64,000 nt of DNA, taken from positions 13,258,261 to 13,322,260 of the forward strand of contig NC_092656.1 of assembly GCF_032118995.1 (NCBI RefSeq). The letters are read 5' to 3'. This stretch comes from Asterias amurensis (taxonomy: Eukaryota; Echinodermata; Asteroidea; Forcipulatida; Asteriidae). The first letter of the stretch is position 1, and every line of letters starts with the position of its first letter. This document shows positions 20,387 to 31,815 of the stretch, one piece after another. The notes under the pieces are model-generated. The model made no database searches. It worked only from the letters and a program-made list of their open reading frames with translations, and was not told where the DNA came from. The position numbers were made by a program, and so were the translations under genes.

Positions 20387-21493
20387 ATGGAGAACTCCAC
20401 GCTAAGGCAAGTCAATGATACTATGACGACAACCGCCTACTATTCACTGTACCCCTATAAGGCTCGTGCAGGCTTGGTTATCGTATGGGTCGTAGCCTCT
20501 ATCCTCGGCCTCGTTGGAAACAGTCTCGTCATGTGGTCCGTCATCCTGTCCAAGAAACTCCGCACCGTGACCAACGCCTTCGTGGTCAACCTCAGCGTGG
20601 CTGATTTCTGGACCAGTCTTTCCTACCCGTGGATTTGCATAGCTTTGGTGAGCCATGAAAGCTGGCCCATGGAGTCGGAGTTCCCGTGCATTCTGGCTGC
20701 CATTCAGCTCTACACCGGTCTGGGAACCAGCTTTTACACATTGGCTTCAATCGCTTTGAATCGCACAGTCCTCATCACTCAACCACTGCATACCTACCGC
20801 TGGTGGTATTCCCCGCGTAAAGTAGCCGTCATGATCGCAATGACTTGGGTTATCCCGTGTATTGTGTTTTTCCTCCCGCCGCTTATGGGCATAGGCTCCA
20901 TTGGTTACGATCCACAAGACAATACATGTTCAGATAAAGATGGCCACGAACGAGGTCCCGAATACAACCTGGCACAATCTGTGGGTCTATACCCAATCCC
21001 AATGCTCATCATCATCTGTTGCTACACGTCACTCTATATCCATCTCAAACAACACTTTAGGAAGCAACAAAAGATGAGATCTATGAAAAGCAGCCAATCC
21101 TTCTCTACAGCGGCAAGCATGGACGGTGAAGCATCCACCAGTTTCACAGTTACCGCAGGGGAGTCAGCCTCTTCTCAACGCGTCGCTAAGAAAACCAAGC
21201 GGGCCATCAGTCGTCAGCAGCTCGCTATCACCAAGAACTTGTTTCTGGTGTTTTGCATCTTCACGCTGTTGATTTCACCCTATTTCATCTCTCTGGCTAT
21301 ACCTGGTAGCCGCGTGTTTGCTCTACCCGGAGTAACCATCACCGCTTTCAATAGCTGTGTAAACCCCATCATCTACGCAGTCAATCACCCACAGTTCAAA
21401 GTGGTAATGCGGCAGATAGTAACGTGTCGTTACACTGAGATACAGGAGCCCTCAGATTTACTGAAACTCTTGCTGTCATTGCGAAAGAAGTAA
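20387..21493 (+). CDS. Rhodopsin-class GPCR, complete, intronless (GPCR-4)
   Basis: 368 codons from MENSTLRQVNDTM (with N-glycosylation motifs) to TAA. It is the most divergent of the four at the N-terminus and in TM1 to TM3 (GNSLVMW, LNRTVLI at the DRY position). It shares WWYSPRK and the GHERGPEYN ECL2 segment with GPCR-1, and a C-terminal tail (VMRQIVTCRYTEIQEP) nearly identical to GPCR-1 at both protein and DNA level. NPIIY is present, and TM6 ends LISPYF. No intron. The upstream region has TTTCATTTTCCCCAACA, faintly like the other GPCR flanks. Confidence 0.95.
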   Translation: MENSTLRQVNDTMTTTAYYSLYPYKARAGLVIVWVVASILGLVGNSLVMWSVILSKKLRTVTNAFVVNLSVADFWTSLSYPWICIALVSHESWPMESEFPCILAAIQLYTGLGTSFYTLASIALNRTVLITQPLHTYRWWYSPRKVAVMIAMTWVIPCIVFFLPPLMGIGSIGYDPQDNTCSDKDGHERGPEYNLAQSVGLYPIPMLIIICCYTSLYIHLKQHFRKQQKMRSMKSSQSFSTAASMDGEASTSFTVTAGESASSQRVAKKTKRAISRQQLAITKNLFLVFCIFTLLISPYFISLAIPGSRVFALPGVTITAFNSCVNPIIYAVNHPQFKVVMRQIVTCRYTEIQEPSDLLKLLLSLRKK

Positions 21494-21499
21494 CCAAAA

Positions 21500-22430
21500 A
21501 TACTTCGATGAGAGAGTGGTAGAATGCTGCTGCTGAAATCATGTAACAGTGGGCACCATGACAACCACCTTTTGTGGAAGTAGCGGCATTGCAGCATTGT
21601 GAGCAGCAGCAGTTTTGCAGCATCTTCATCGATATCAGCAGTGTTGCAGCTTCACGGTGTCATCGTCCGCAGCAACAGGACAAGTGGCATCAGCTTGCTT
21701 CACATCATCAGTAGCACCATTATATTATGGGCAGCAGCAGCATCACCTATCTATACTAGCATGAGCAACTATCAGCTTCACAATGAAGCATCATCAAACA
21801 TTAGACGCAGCATGATCAGCAGTCAGTTTCACACAATCTGCACCAGTTTGAGCAGCAGCTTTGCAGGACATTAAATGCAGCAGCAACATGAGCAACTAAC
21901 AGTTTCACGCCATCTGCATCAGCTATGAGCAGCAGCAGCTTCATATGGTATCCAGCAGCGGTTGTAGCATAACGAGCAGCAGCAGCATGCCTAAGCAAAG
22001 TCTGAACAAGTAGCAACTTCAAACTATCTGCATCAGCTTTGGGCAGCAGCTTCGCAGGACATAAACATGCAGCAGCATGAGCAACTAACAGTTTCACGCC
22101 ATCCGCATATGAGCAGCAGCAGCTTCATATGGTATCCAGCAGCGGTTGTAGCATAACGAGCAGCAGCAGCATGCCAAAGCAAAGTCTGAACAAGTAGCAA
22201 CTTCAAACTATCTGCATCAGCTTTGGGCAGCAGCTTCGCAGGACATACACATGCAGCAGCATGAGCAACCAACAGCTAACCCTCTGTAGCAGCTATTTAT
22301 GAGAAGCAGCATTGTCGCTTTTGCCAGCAGAAGTGTGTCGAGCAACTACAGCAGTTTCACAGCTTCAACAGCAATACCATCATGCGCTAAAGTACAGCTT
22401 TATCTCGCATCAGCAGTTTTAGTGACAGTC
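21500..22430. repeat. CAG/AGC-rich tandem repeat 3' of GPCR-4, about 187 bp unit
   Basis: A long unit with GCAGGACAT, ATGCAGCAGCATGAGCAAC, GTATCCAGCAGCGGTTGTAG and CAAGTAGCAACTTCAAAC is repeated at about 21866, 22055 and 22240. Looser AGCAGCAGC sequence surrounds it. It starts within about 10-40 bp of the GPCR-4 stop codon. Confidence 0.9.
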
Positions 22431-22571
22431 ACAGCACTTCATCATGGACATATTATTATTATTATAATCAACACAAATCGAAACACTGAGTCGTGTTTTA
22501 TAAGGAAACAATTAAGCAGTTGGAAACCTTTCAGTATATATACTCGAATGTCCCCATTTCGATTCAGGTGC

Positions 22572-22828
22572 TTAAAGGCGCTGGACACTATTGCTCAAAA
22601 TAATTGTTAGTTTTTTTTTCGAAAAAGAGGTAAATTATCACTCAAATATTAAAATACTTCATGCATTGAGCCTTCTATTAGACATCTGACAGCCCGTACA
22701 AAGGGTGTTATTCTTGTATGAGTACCTTGCAGTTTCACAGATTTGTTATAGTATGCATTTCCTAGGATACACAAAGTGAGAATACTGGTCTTTGACAACT
22801 ACCAAATGTGTACATCCAGAGCCTTTAA
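22572..22828 (+). mobile_element. MITE family A, copy 4 (shortened)
   Basis: TTAAAGGCGCTGGACACTAT at the left; the right end is CCAGAGCCTTTAA. The centre is reduced. Confidence 0.82.
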
Positions 22829-23009
22829 CTTATTATAACTTATCATTATATTGGACATAATTATTGCTCGCGTTAGAAAGTATGTGTTTGGCCTTTTTGA
22901 ATTATCTTATGCTTTTCACTGCTACTGCTCACTGACGATTTTAAAGTATACCCGTCCTGCGGTTTGAACCATTCGATTTTTAAACCATGTAAATTACAAT
23001 AAAACCATT

Positions 23010-23242
23010 TTAAAGCCATTATACACTTTCGGTACAGAAAAGGAAATTTTTAATTTTAAACACATGTCATGACACGGCGAAACGTGCGGAAACAAGGGTG
23101 GGCTTTCCCCGTTATTTTCTCCCGACTCTGATGACCGATTGAGCCTAAACTTTCAAAGGTTTGTTATTTTATACATAAGTTGTGATACACGAAGTGTGGG
23201 ACTTGGACAATACTGTTTACCGAAAGTGTGTAATGGCTTTAA
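23010..23242 (+). mobile_element. MITE family B, copy 4 (internally deleted)
   Basis: TTAAAGCCATTATACACTTT and AAGTGTGTAATGGCTTTAA ends. The left-centre of the family sequence is missing. Confidence 0.88.
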
Positions 23243-24011
23243 AATGTGGTGGCGTTTTTGAAATTGAATTTGGCCGAAATTCCGGAGCAGTTTTGTTCAC
23301 GCAGAAAGACACAATTTGAAAAATATAGGGGCCTATCTGATAGAACCTTTTCTTAGATTACAATTTTGGGTGATAACAACTGATATTTCTGCCCACTTGA
23401 CTTGAATGTAAAACACTTCTCATAATTCTGCTAGAAGAAAGTTTCCTGTTGTCATTAATGTTAGGCGCGAATACCAAACGTATATTCTCCCTCAAAAAAA
23501 AAAAAAACAATTGCTGAAAACAATTGATTGAAACCAAAACAGCCACGTCCTGAAATAGTTTAATCTAATGTTAAATATATAAAAGACTATTTTGCGAGTT
23601 CCTACCGTTACTTTAGCCTTGCTGAAGGCAGTTGAATTATTCACTCCGAAAAAAGACCGCCGCTGTAAAAAAAACCCACCCGTATTCACTGTGCGTAACA
23701 TCGCACGACACGATGCCCGCGTACACTATCCGGATGCGTCGGCCTGTCGGTCTGACGGCCTCCGCATGCGGTTAGTGGTACGAGTGCGGATGACTTGTGT
23801 GCACAGTAGTCGTACGATGTGACAGTGTGCATACAGGTGGGTCATGCGGTGTGATTACACGCACCACGCACAGGGTATACGGTAGGGTTTACAACGGCTT
23901 TTTTTCGGAGCGAATAATGCGACTGCCTTGAGCAAGGCTACCGTTTCTTTTGATCTATATTTAAAATGGTAATGACGCATTGTTTTTTAAGTTATGAACA
24001 CATACACTGAA

Positions 24012-24190
24012 TTATTACTAGACTTGACTCAAGTCCATATCCCGTGAGAGTCCTGTTATTTTCAGTCCCATCGCCTAACGTCAGAAATCTTCCAAAACCG
24101 CTCGGGACCACGTTTTGACGGCGGATACATTAGGGACCTCTCGCACGAGAACGGGACTTAAATCAGGTCTACATTATCGCTTCCAGATTG
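24012..24190 (-). mobile_element. Repeat family I, copy 2
   Basis: AGACTTGACTCAAGTCC at the left and GGACTTAAATCAGGTCT at the right form terminal inverted repeats. The interior matches the reverse complement of 5715-5880 (CAGTCCCATCGCCTAAC, TTTTGACGGCGG). Confidence 0.7.
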
Positions 24191-24589
24191 TTCGGCTTTT
24201 TAAACGTTATCATTAACTATTCCCAAGTATAACAAAGACCAACAGTATTAACTCATTAAAAGAAGAAAAAATAAATGTGTATTACCAATCAGACGTGCCT
24301 CAATCAAATTATTAGGTGCAGGTATCCAAATAAACTGTGTTTAAAGAATTGCGCTAATTTGAACACGGGTGCCCGTTAAAGTGCGCGAGTTCGTTTCATT
24401 GTTAAATGTTCCGACTCCATTCTGAATCTCCCCGCGATTCCCGCGGTATTCATGCAAGACTGATGGCCCCGTGCGTGAAAATTTTCGAACTGTTTTGTGC
24501 ATGCGTTGGCATACGTTCAGGCGATACGCCATGGTGTGACAGGGCCTTAACAATAGCCAACCGGACCAGTGTCCAAGAGGATTTGGATC

Positions 24590-26790
24590 GAGGGGCCTGG
24601 GTCCAATGGGATTGGGTCCCAGGGGGCAGGGTCCAATGGGATGGGGTCCCAGGGGGCTGGGTCCAATGGGAATGGGTCCCAGGGGGCTGGGTCCAATGGG
24701 ATGGGGTCCCAGGGGGCTGGGTCCAATGGGATGGGGTCCCAGGGGGCAGGATCCAATGGGATGGGGTCCCAGGGGGCAGGGTCCAATGGGATTGGGTCTC
24801 GGGGGGGGGGGACTGGGTCCAATGGGATTGGGTCCCAGGGGGCTGGGTCCAATAGGATTAGGTCCCAGGGGGCTGGGTCCAATGGGATTGGGTCCCAGGG
24901 GGCTGGGTCCAATGGGATGGGGTCCCAGGGGGCAGGATCCAATGGGATGGGGTCCCAGGGGGCAGGGTCCAATGGGATGGGGTCCCAGGGGGTTGACTCC
25001 AATGGGATTGGGTCCCAGGGGGTTGGGTCCAATGGGATTGGGTCCCAGGGGGCTGGGTCCAATGGGATGGGGTCCCAGGGGGCAGGATCCAATGGGATGG
25101 GGTCCCAGGGGGCAGGGTCCAATGGGATGGGGTCCCAGGGGGCAGGGTCCAATGGGATGGGGTCCCAGGGGGTTGGGTCCAATGGGATGGGGTCCCAGGG
25201 GGCAGGGTCCAATGGGATGGGGTCCCAGGGGGCTGGGTCCAATGGGATGGGGTCCCAGGGGGCAGGATCCAATGGGATGGGGTCCCAGGGGGCAGGGTCC
25301 AATGGGATGGGGTCCCAGGGGGTTGAGTCCAATGGGATTGGGTCCCAGGGGGCAGGGTCCAATGGGATGGGGTCCCAGGGGGCTGGGTCCAATGGGATTG
25401 GGTCCCAGGGGGCAGGGTCCAATGGGAATGGGTCTCAGGGGGCAGGGTCCAATGGGAATGGGTCTCAGGGGGCTGGGTCCAATGGGATAGGGTCCCAGGG
25501 GGCTGGGTCCAATGGGATTGGGTCCCAGGGGGCAGGGTCCAATGGGATGGGGTCCCAGGGGGCTGGGTCCAATGGGATTGGGTCCCAGGGGGCAGGGTCC
25601 AATGGGAATGGGTCTCAGGGGGCAGGGTCCAATGGGAATGGGTCTCAGGGGGCTGGGTCCAATGGGATAGGGTCCCAGGGGGCTGGGTCCAATGGGATTG
25701 GGTCCCAGGGGGTTGGGTCCAATGGGATTGGGTCCCAGGGGGCAGGATCCAATGGGATTGGGTCCCAGGGGCTGGGTCCAATGGGATGGGGTCCCAGGGG
25801 GCTAGGTCTAATGGGATTGGGTCCCAGGGGGTTGGGTCCAATGGGATGGGGTCCCAGGGGGCTGGGTCCAATGGGATGGGGTCCCAGGGGGCTGGGTCCA
25901 ATGGGATTGGGTCCCAGGGGGCTGGGCCCAATGGGATTGGGTCTCGGGGGGGGGGGGGCTGGGTCCAATTGGATGGTGTCCCGTGGATCTGGGGCCAATG
26001 GGATGGGGTCCCAGGGGGCTGGTCCAATGGGATTGGGTTCCATGGGGCTGGGTCCAAAGGGAATGGGTCCCAGGGGGCTGGGTCCAATGGGATTGGGTCC
26101 CAGGGGGTTGGGTCCAATTGGATTGGGTCCCAGGGGGCAGGGTCCAATGGGATTGGGTCCCAGGGGGCTGGGTCCAATGGGATTAGGTTCCAGGGGGCTG
26201 GGTCCAATAGGATAGGGTTCCAGGGGGCAGGGTCCAATGGGATTGGGTCTCAGGGGGCTGGGTCCAATGGGATTGGGTCCATGGGGGCTGGGTCCAAATG
26301 GATTGGGTCCCAGGGGGCTAGGTCTTATGGGATTGGGTCCCAGGGGGCTGGGTCCAATGGGATTGGGTCCCAGGGGGCAGGATCCAATGGGATGGGGTCC
26401 CAGGGGGCTGGGTCCAATGGTATTGGGTCCCAGGGGGCAGGGTCCAATGGGATTGGGTCCCAGGGGGCTGGGTCCAATGGGATTAGGTCCCAGGGGGCTG
26501 GGTCCAATAGGATAGGGTTCCAGGGGAAAGGGTCCAATGGGATGGGGTTCCAGGGGGCAGGGTCCAATGGGATTGGGTTCCAGGGGGCAGGGTCCAATGG
26601 GATTGGGTTTCAGGGGGCTGGGTCCAATGGGGTAGGGTCCCAGGGGGCTGGGTTCATTGGGAATGGGTCTCAGGGGGCAGGGTCCAATGGGAATGGGTCT
26701 CAGGGGGCTGGGTCCAATGGGGTAGGGTCCCAGGGGGCTGGCTCCAATGGGAATGGGTCCTACAGGATGGGTCCAATGGAATTGGTTCCC
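24590..26790. repeat. 30-bp G-rich minisatellite, about 73 units
   Basis: The unit is GGGTCCAATGGGATTGGGTC followed by CCAGGGGGCT, and most copies are exactly 30 bp. Variants (GGATGG/GGATTGG/GGAATGG; GGCT/GGCA/GGTT) form blocks: about 180 bp at 25381-25560 recurs at 25561-25740, and a three-unit block recurs near 24900, 25050 and 25230. Two G-runs (24801-24812, 25943-25957) break the pattern. The unit length is divisible by three and free of stops in several frames, so long open frames appear on both strands; they are not evidence of a gene. Confidence 0.97.
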
Positions 26791-26847
26791 AGCACACAGC
26801 AAAAAGTACCAAAAGGTTCGTCGTGATTCAGAGTGTCTCTCCAATTA

Positions 26848-26866
26848 GCCCCCCCCCCCCCCCCTT
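26848..26866. repeat. Poly-C run
   Basis: A C homopolymer of about 17 bases just beyond the minisatellite. Similar runs occur near 19168, 50450 and (as G) 50988. Confidence 0.9.
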
Positions 26867-28405
26867 GGAAAACGGAAAACATTGGTATAAAGTGGCAAGC
26901 AAAGAATAATGCCAACGCACGTGATCGCGGTGACGAAGGCTCACATACAGAGGCTCGGGTTAGATATGGGACGGGAGAGGGAAGGGGCTCAAGGTGGGAC
27001 AGGGGACGGGGAATGGCAAACATAATTAGCGGGGCCGGGGATATAATAGGCCTACGGGAAAGGAAGGGGAAAAAACGTATAAACGATATGGGATAGGAAA
27101 GTAATAAACTGAACGTGGAAATAATTATAAGCGAAACGGGAAACAAACGGGTCTGTGAAGGACCCCCTAGCGGGACACGCGCGGCGAAACTGGAAAGAAT
27201 GGATGGGGAGATCGACAAACAATGATAAAAGGGAGACAAAAAACGGGCAAGTGTATACGATCTCACTAAAGCACGGTGATTTGTGTAGTGACCCTGCCTT
27301 CCATCCCCCACCCCTCCCCCGCTAGTGTAATATTAATCGAACAATAACCAACGCGGAAGTTATAATGTAAAATTTGTTGGCAAAACAATGTGGAAACATA
27401 AACTTAGGCGGTACAGCCTTGACAGGTTCATTTCCTGAGTTAACCACACAAAGATGTAATGATTGGTTCCTGATTAAAAAAAAAGGTCGTGGCAGCCTTT
27501 CCACTTCGATCCCAACGCTGGGTACAAACAACTTGTATACGAAATGATTTCGAAATGATTATTATTACCGATTGCTTTCATTTTTGGCTTGAATTTCATG
27601 AGGGAAACAATACCGTTATGACTGTTTTCTTTTATAAATCGTATCTGTGTTATATTAAAAAAAAACAGAGCAGAGCTGAAATCGAAAGAATAATAAAGAC
27701 CCTATAATTGAGTCGTTCGAAATAAAAATATGTTTACCCTTGAAATTCGTCAATCTTCACATTTATTATTTCAACAAATATTTAAATAGTTACTATTTTT
27801 GTACGACACAAACACAAATGTAGATTTGACATTAAACTTTACACGGTACTTTTTGAGTAATGAGTAAAACAATTTCACGAAAAAAAATCATCTCAGCGAG
27901 AAGGTGACATTATTGCTTAGCATGTACAACAGATGTACGCGACTCTCTTGAAAAACTTTGCGCTTATTTTCTCAAAAAAAAAACCGTGACAACTAATAAG
28001 GCTGAAACCTCTACAGGTAAACTATGTTCACATTCATCTTCATACAAAGTGAGTAGGAAAGAAAAAAAAACCTGGATGAACCAAAGGTACTAAAATCCTT
28101 TTAAAGGCGTGTGGTCGGGGGGGGAGGGGCATAGAAATGGGCAACTGCCCTAAAATCGGGCTTAACAGAAAGGGAAGTTCTGGCAAAACTTTGGGAAATT
28201 CGGGCACAGCATGCAGTTAAAAGGGAAAGAAAACATTCATTTTCACATAGTTTTATAAACTTGTGCTTATCTGTTCTAAGTTTTGGGAACCAAAGAGAAT
28301 GCGTCCATGATTGCAAAGACCCATCTGTTAACCTTAATCTATAAATCGTATTCCCTGTACAATTTCCCAAGCATGGACTTACCGAGATAACTTCCATGTA
28401 TATCT

Positions 28406-28965
28406 TTAAATTCACCTGGAAATAGATTTTTTTTCTTTCAAACATAAGAGTATATGCTTACGAACAATAAAACAATTTTTTTTAGTAATTGTTTGTCACG
28501 ATTTATATGTTTAAAACATATATAAAGTTGTTTGGGGGCTGACTCCGCCTACCCCTTTTGTGACGTCAATCGAGGCAGACTTTGCCTGCAATGCGTATAG
28601 TAAACACACGTGCAAAGTACATGTACGTCCAAGTCGTGAGTTGGTATACGTTTTTCTGCATTCAGCAGCAATACACCTGGTCGGCATTGCCGGGAATTTC
28701 TTTTTTTAAACGTACAAACTCACGACTTGGTCCGTATATGTACTTTGCAATTGTGTTTACTCTACGCATTATAGGCAAAGTCTGCCTCGATTGACGTCAC
28801 GAACAGCGCCCTCTCGGGTCGGGGTCTACTCTTAAATTTGTAAACAACATAAGAACTGATTTTTTAAAACCTTAGTTAACTGTTTATTCACATTCCACTA
28901 ATCAAAACACATATATTAGTGACAAAAGCTTTATTTTGAAAAATACCACTTCCAGGTGACTTTAA
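28406..28965 (-). mobile_element. MITE family E, copy 2
   Basis: Left TTAAATTCACCTGGAA, right ACTTCCAGGTGACTTTAA. The interior is the reverse complement of copy 1. Confidence 0.9.
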
Positions 28966-29319
28966 TCAATAGTTAACTTCCTTATAGCTTTCCGTCCGTT
29001 ACAAAAAATTTACACAACATAATTACTCGTGAACAGATAAAGAGATGAACTCTTAGCGACCTATCATACGTCCGCTTCTCATCATCAATGATGTGTGGTC
29101 TCACTTTCGATACATCGGCAGACAAAGGACAAAACAAAAGGGGGGGGGCAGGGCTCAATAATTGGGGAATTTTAAAGACCGAAGTGCTCAGCAAGAAATA
29201 TTGCAAAGTTTATGGGAAACTGTTGTTATTAAGTGCACGTACAACAAAGGAAAGGAAAAAAATAATACTCTACAGGGATGCATTTTTGAGAGTGTGTGTA
29301 CTTTTATGGCCCATTATAC

Positions 29320-29869
29320 TTAAAGGCCCTGGACACAATTGGTAATATTTCTAAAAACTAACTATAAGCATAAAACCTTACTTGGTAACATGCTGTTGAT
29401 AGTATAAAACGTTAGGAGAAACAGCTCCCTTTAAAATAACGTAGTTTTTGAGAACGAAATAGTTTCTTACTAAACATTTTAAATTTGATTTCGAGAAGAC
29501 TTCAGAATTTGTTTTTTAGGTCTCGAAATCAAGAATCTGAAAGCACACAACTACGTATGGCAAGGGTGTTTTTTCTTTCAATTGGTGCGTTCGCTTAGCT
29601 TCCCTGGGTCGTCCCCGGTGTATGGCGGTTTTTTTTCCCAGGACGAACGTGTGCAGATAATTACCCACGTTCGTCCTGAAAAAAAAAACCGCCACACACC
29701 GGGGACGACCCAGGGAAGCTAAACGAACGCACCCATTAATGTCTTCCAACTTCGATGACCGATTGAGCTCAAATTCACAGGTTTGTTATTTGTTGAATGC
29801 ACATGTTGAGATCAACGAACTGTGAAGACTATTCTTTGATAACTACCAAATTGTGTCCAGTGTCTTTAA
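29320..29869 (+). mobile_element. MITE family A, copy 5, carrying a nested foldback
   Basis: TTAAAGGCCCTGGACACAAT to TTGTGTCCAGTGTCTTTAA. The family interior is recognisable on both sides of a foreign 156-bp palindrome at 29581-29736. Confidence 0.88.
29581..29736. mobile_element. Long-hairpin foldback inserted in MITE A
   Basis: Arms of about 68 bp (29584-29651 and 29666-29733), starting GGTGCGTTCG and containing CCTGGGTCGTCCCCGGTG, are near-perfect reverse complements around a loop of about 14 bp. Confidence 0.9.
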
Positions 29870-29871
29870 GG

Positions 29872-29982
29872 ACCAACTGAGCTCAAACTTTTCACAGGTT
29901 GTTATTTTATGCATATTATGCTGAGATACACCAAGTTAGAAGACTGGTCTTTGGTAATTATTACCAATATTTTCCAATGTCC
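29872..29982 (+). mobile_element. MITE family A, right-end fragment
   Basis: GACCAACTGAGCTCAAAC through TTACCAATATTTTCCAATG matches the right third of the family only. Confidence 0.75.
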
Positions 29983-30260
29983 AATCCGACTGTGTACGCG
30001 TAAGAACGCCCGGGGTCACGGGGAACTGTGTCAAAGGAGCTAAGGTCCAGAGAAACGAGAACATTTCCTTGTCAGCACGATCCATGCAGACGCTTCAAGT
30101 CCATATACAGAATAAAGTAGGTTTCATTTGCAACAATAAACTCTATCTCGTGATAAAGGTGAACAGGAAACTTGTATGCAGACGTGCACAGATACTGGTC
30201 CCACTCTTGGGAGGGGACAGGGGCCCAGGTGAATTATTACAGAGGAATGGGTCACACCAA

Positions 30261-30534
30261 GGCCCAATTTCATAAAGCTGCTTAGCAGATTAATGTTGCC
30301 AGCTAACACCAATTTACATACAAAATGTAACTAGTATGCTGCTTAGTTGTGCTTAGCAGAATGAAGAGCTGCTTATGCACAACAAGTATACCCCTAGAAT
30401 CACTACAAAATTATGCTTACCCAGAAATACCATGTCACGTATATGATTTGTGACTGGTATCCTGCTCATTTCTGACAAGTAGGGAATGTTTAAAGCAAAT
30501 TGTCTGCTTTAAGCAGGTCTGTGAAATTGGGCCC
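30261..30534. mobile_element. MITE family F, copy 1
   Basis: GGCCCAATTTCATAAAGCTG at the left and GTGAAATTGGGCCC at the right, with TGCTTAGCAG words inside. Related copies are at 54827-55074 and a fragment near 63505. Confidence 0.78.
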
Positions 30535-30703
30535 AGGTTGTAGAAACACTATTTGTTTCTGGTCAGGATCGTTTCCCTGGTTTGTCACATTGAATTGTGT
30601 CAAATCGAGTACATGTTCAATGCCACAGGGAAAACAGATCACTTAAAACCGGAAAATGTGTACCACCGTCAGGCCCTTTACAAGGAGTGCATTTCAGTTT
30701 ACT

Positions 30704-31089
30704 TTAAAGGCAGTGGACACTATTGGTAATTACTCAAAATAATTATCATCATAAAACCTTTCTTGAGTACGAGTAATGGGGGGAGGTAGATAGTATAAAA
30801 CACTGTGAGAATCGGCTCCCTCTGAAGTGACGTAGGTTTCGCGAAAGAAGTAATTTTCCACGAATTTGATTTCGAGACCTCAAGTTTAGAACTTGAGGTC
30901 TCGAAATCAAGCATCAGAAAGCACACAACTTCGTGTGACAAGGGTGTTTTTTCTTTCATCATTATCTCGCAACTTCTAGGACCGATTGAGCTCAAATTTT
31001 CCCAGGTTTGTTATTTAATGCATATGTTGAGATACACCAAGTGAGAAGACTGGTCTTTGACATTTACCAATAGTGTCCACTGTATTTAA
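30704..31089 (+). mobile_element. MITE family A, copy 6 (near full length)
   Basis: TTAAAGGCAGTGGACACTAT to ATAGTGTCCACTGTATTTAA. Good reference copy for the family, with an inner palindrome GATTTCGAGACCTCAA/TTGAGGTCTCGAAATC. Confidence 0.92.
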
Positions 31090-31215
31090 TTTAATATCAA
31101 TGAAACAAAAGGGGAAGTTTGGTGCAATTTTCATGCAATGCTATGCGGGAAGTAGACCTGGGCGGCTCTTGGTAAGGTTTCCTTTAATAAGTTATCCACG
31201 AAAATGTTCCTCATT

Positions 31216-31543
31216 TTAAAGGTAGTGGACACTTTTGGTAATAACTCAAAATAATTATAAGCATAAAACCTTACTTGGTAACGAGTAACGGGGAGAGGTT
31301 GATAGTTTAAAATATTGTGAGAAACGGCTCCCTCTGAAGTGACGTAGTTTTCGAGAAAGAACTAATTTTCCGCAAATTTGATTTCGAGACCTCAGATTTA
31401 GAGTTTGAGGTCTCATTATTATCTCGCAACCTCGACGACCATTGAGCTCAAATTTTCACAGGTTTGTTATTTTATGCATAAAGTTGAGATACACCAAGTG
31501 AGAAGACAGTTTGACAGTTACCAATGGTGTCTAGGGTCTTTAA
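31216..31543 (+). mobile_element. MITE family A, copy 7
   Basis: TTAAAGGTAGTGGACACTTT; ends GGTGTCTAGGGTCTTTAA. A central segment after GAGGTCTC is missing. Confidence 0.9.
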
Positions 31544-31624
31544 AGAAAGGTCGGTATAGATGATGAATGAGGTGTGTTTATCCAACGTGTTTAATTCTAC
31601 GCAACATGTTGAATCTATGATCAG

Positions 31625-31815
31625 GCCGTATATCTGAATTGGCGACTCTGGTTACGGCTACTGTTGAAAGGAATACGGATGTCCTTCACTTGAACTTGAA
31701 AGTGGAGAAACGGTCCTCTCGCAAATTATATCATCGCGAGGCGGCTGATTTCGCGAGACAGTTGTCGAGCCGTTTTGCTATCACCGCGACAGAAATTGCC
31801 CAGCACACGTCGTGA
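31625..31815 (+). other. Possible exon-like open segment
   Basis: After ATGATCAG an open stretch reads RISELATLVTATVERNTDVL, continues with FARQLSSRFAITATEIAQ and stops at TGA 31813-31815. The composition is more protein-like than its surroundings, but there is no start codon, recognised family or neighbouring exon. Confidence 0.2.

Noticed and set aside
24569-26844. Long open frames (up to about 550 codons) on both strands
   Set aside because: They come from a 30-bp unit without stops in several frames on both strands at once; phase breaks by indels and two G-runs, no start context or splice signals.
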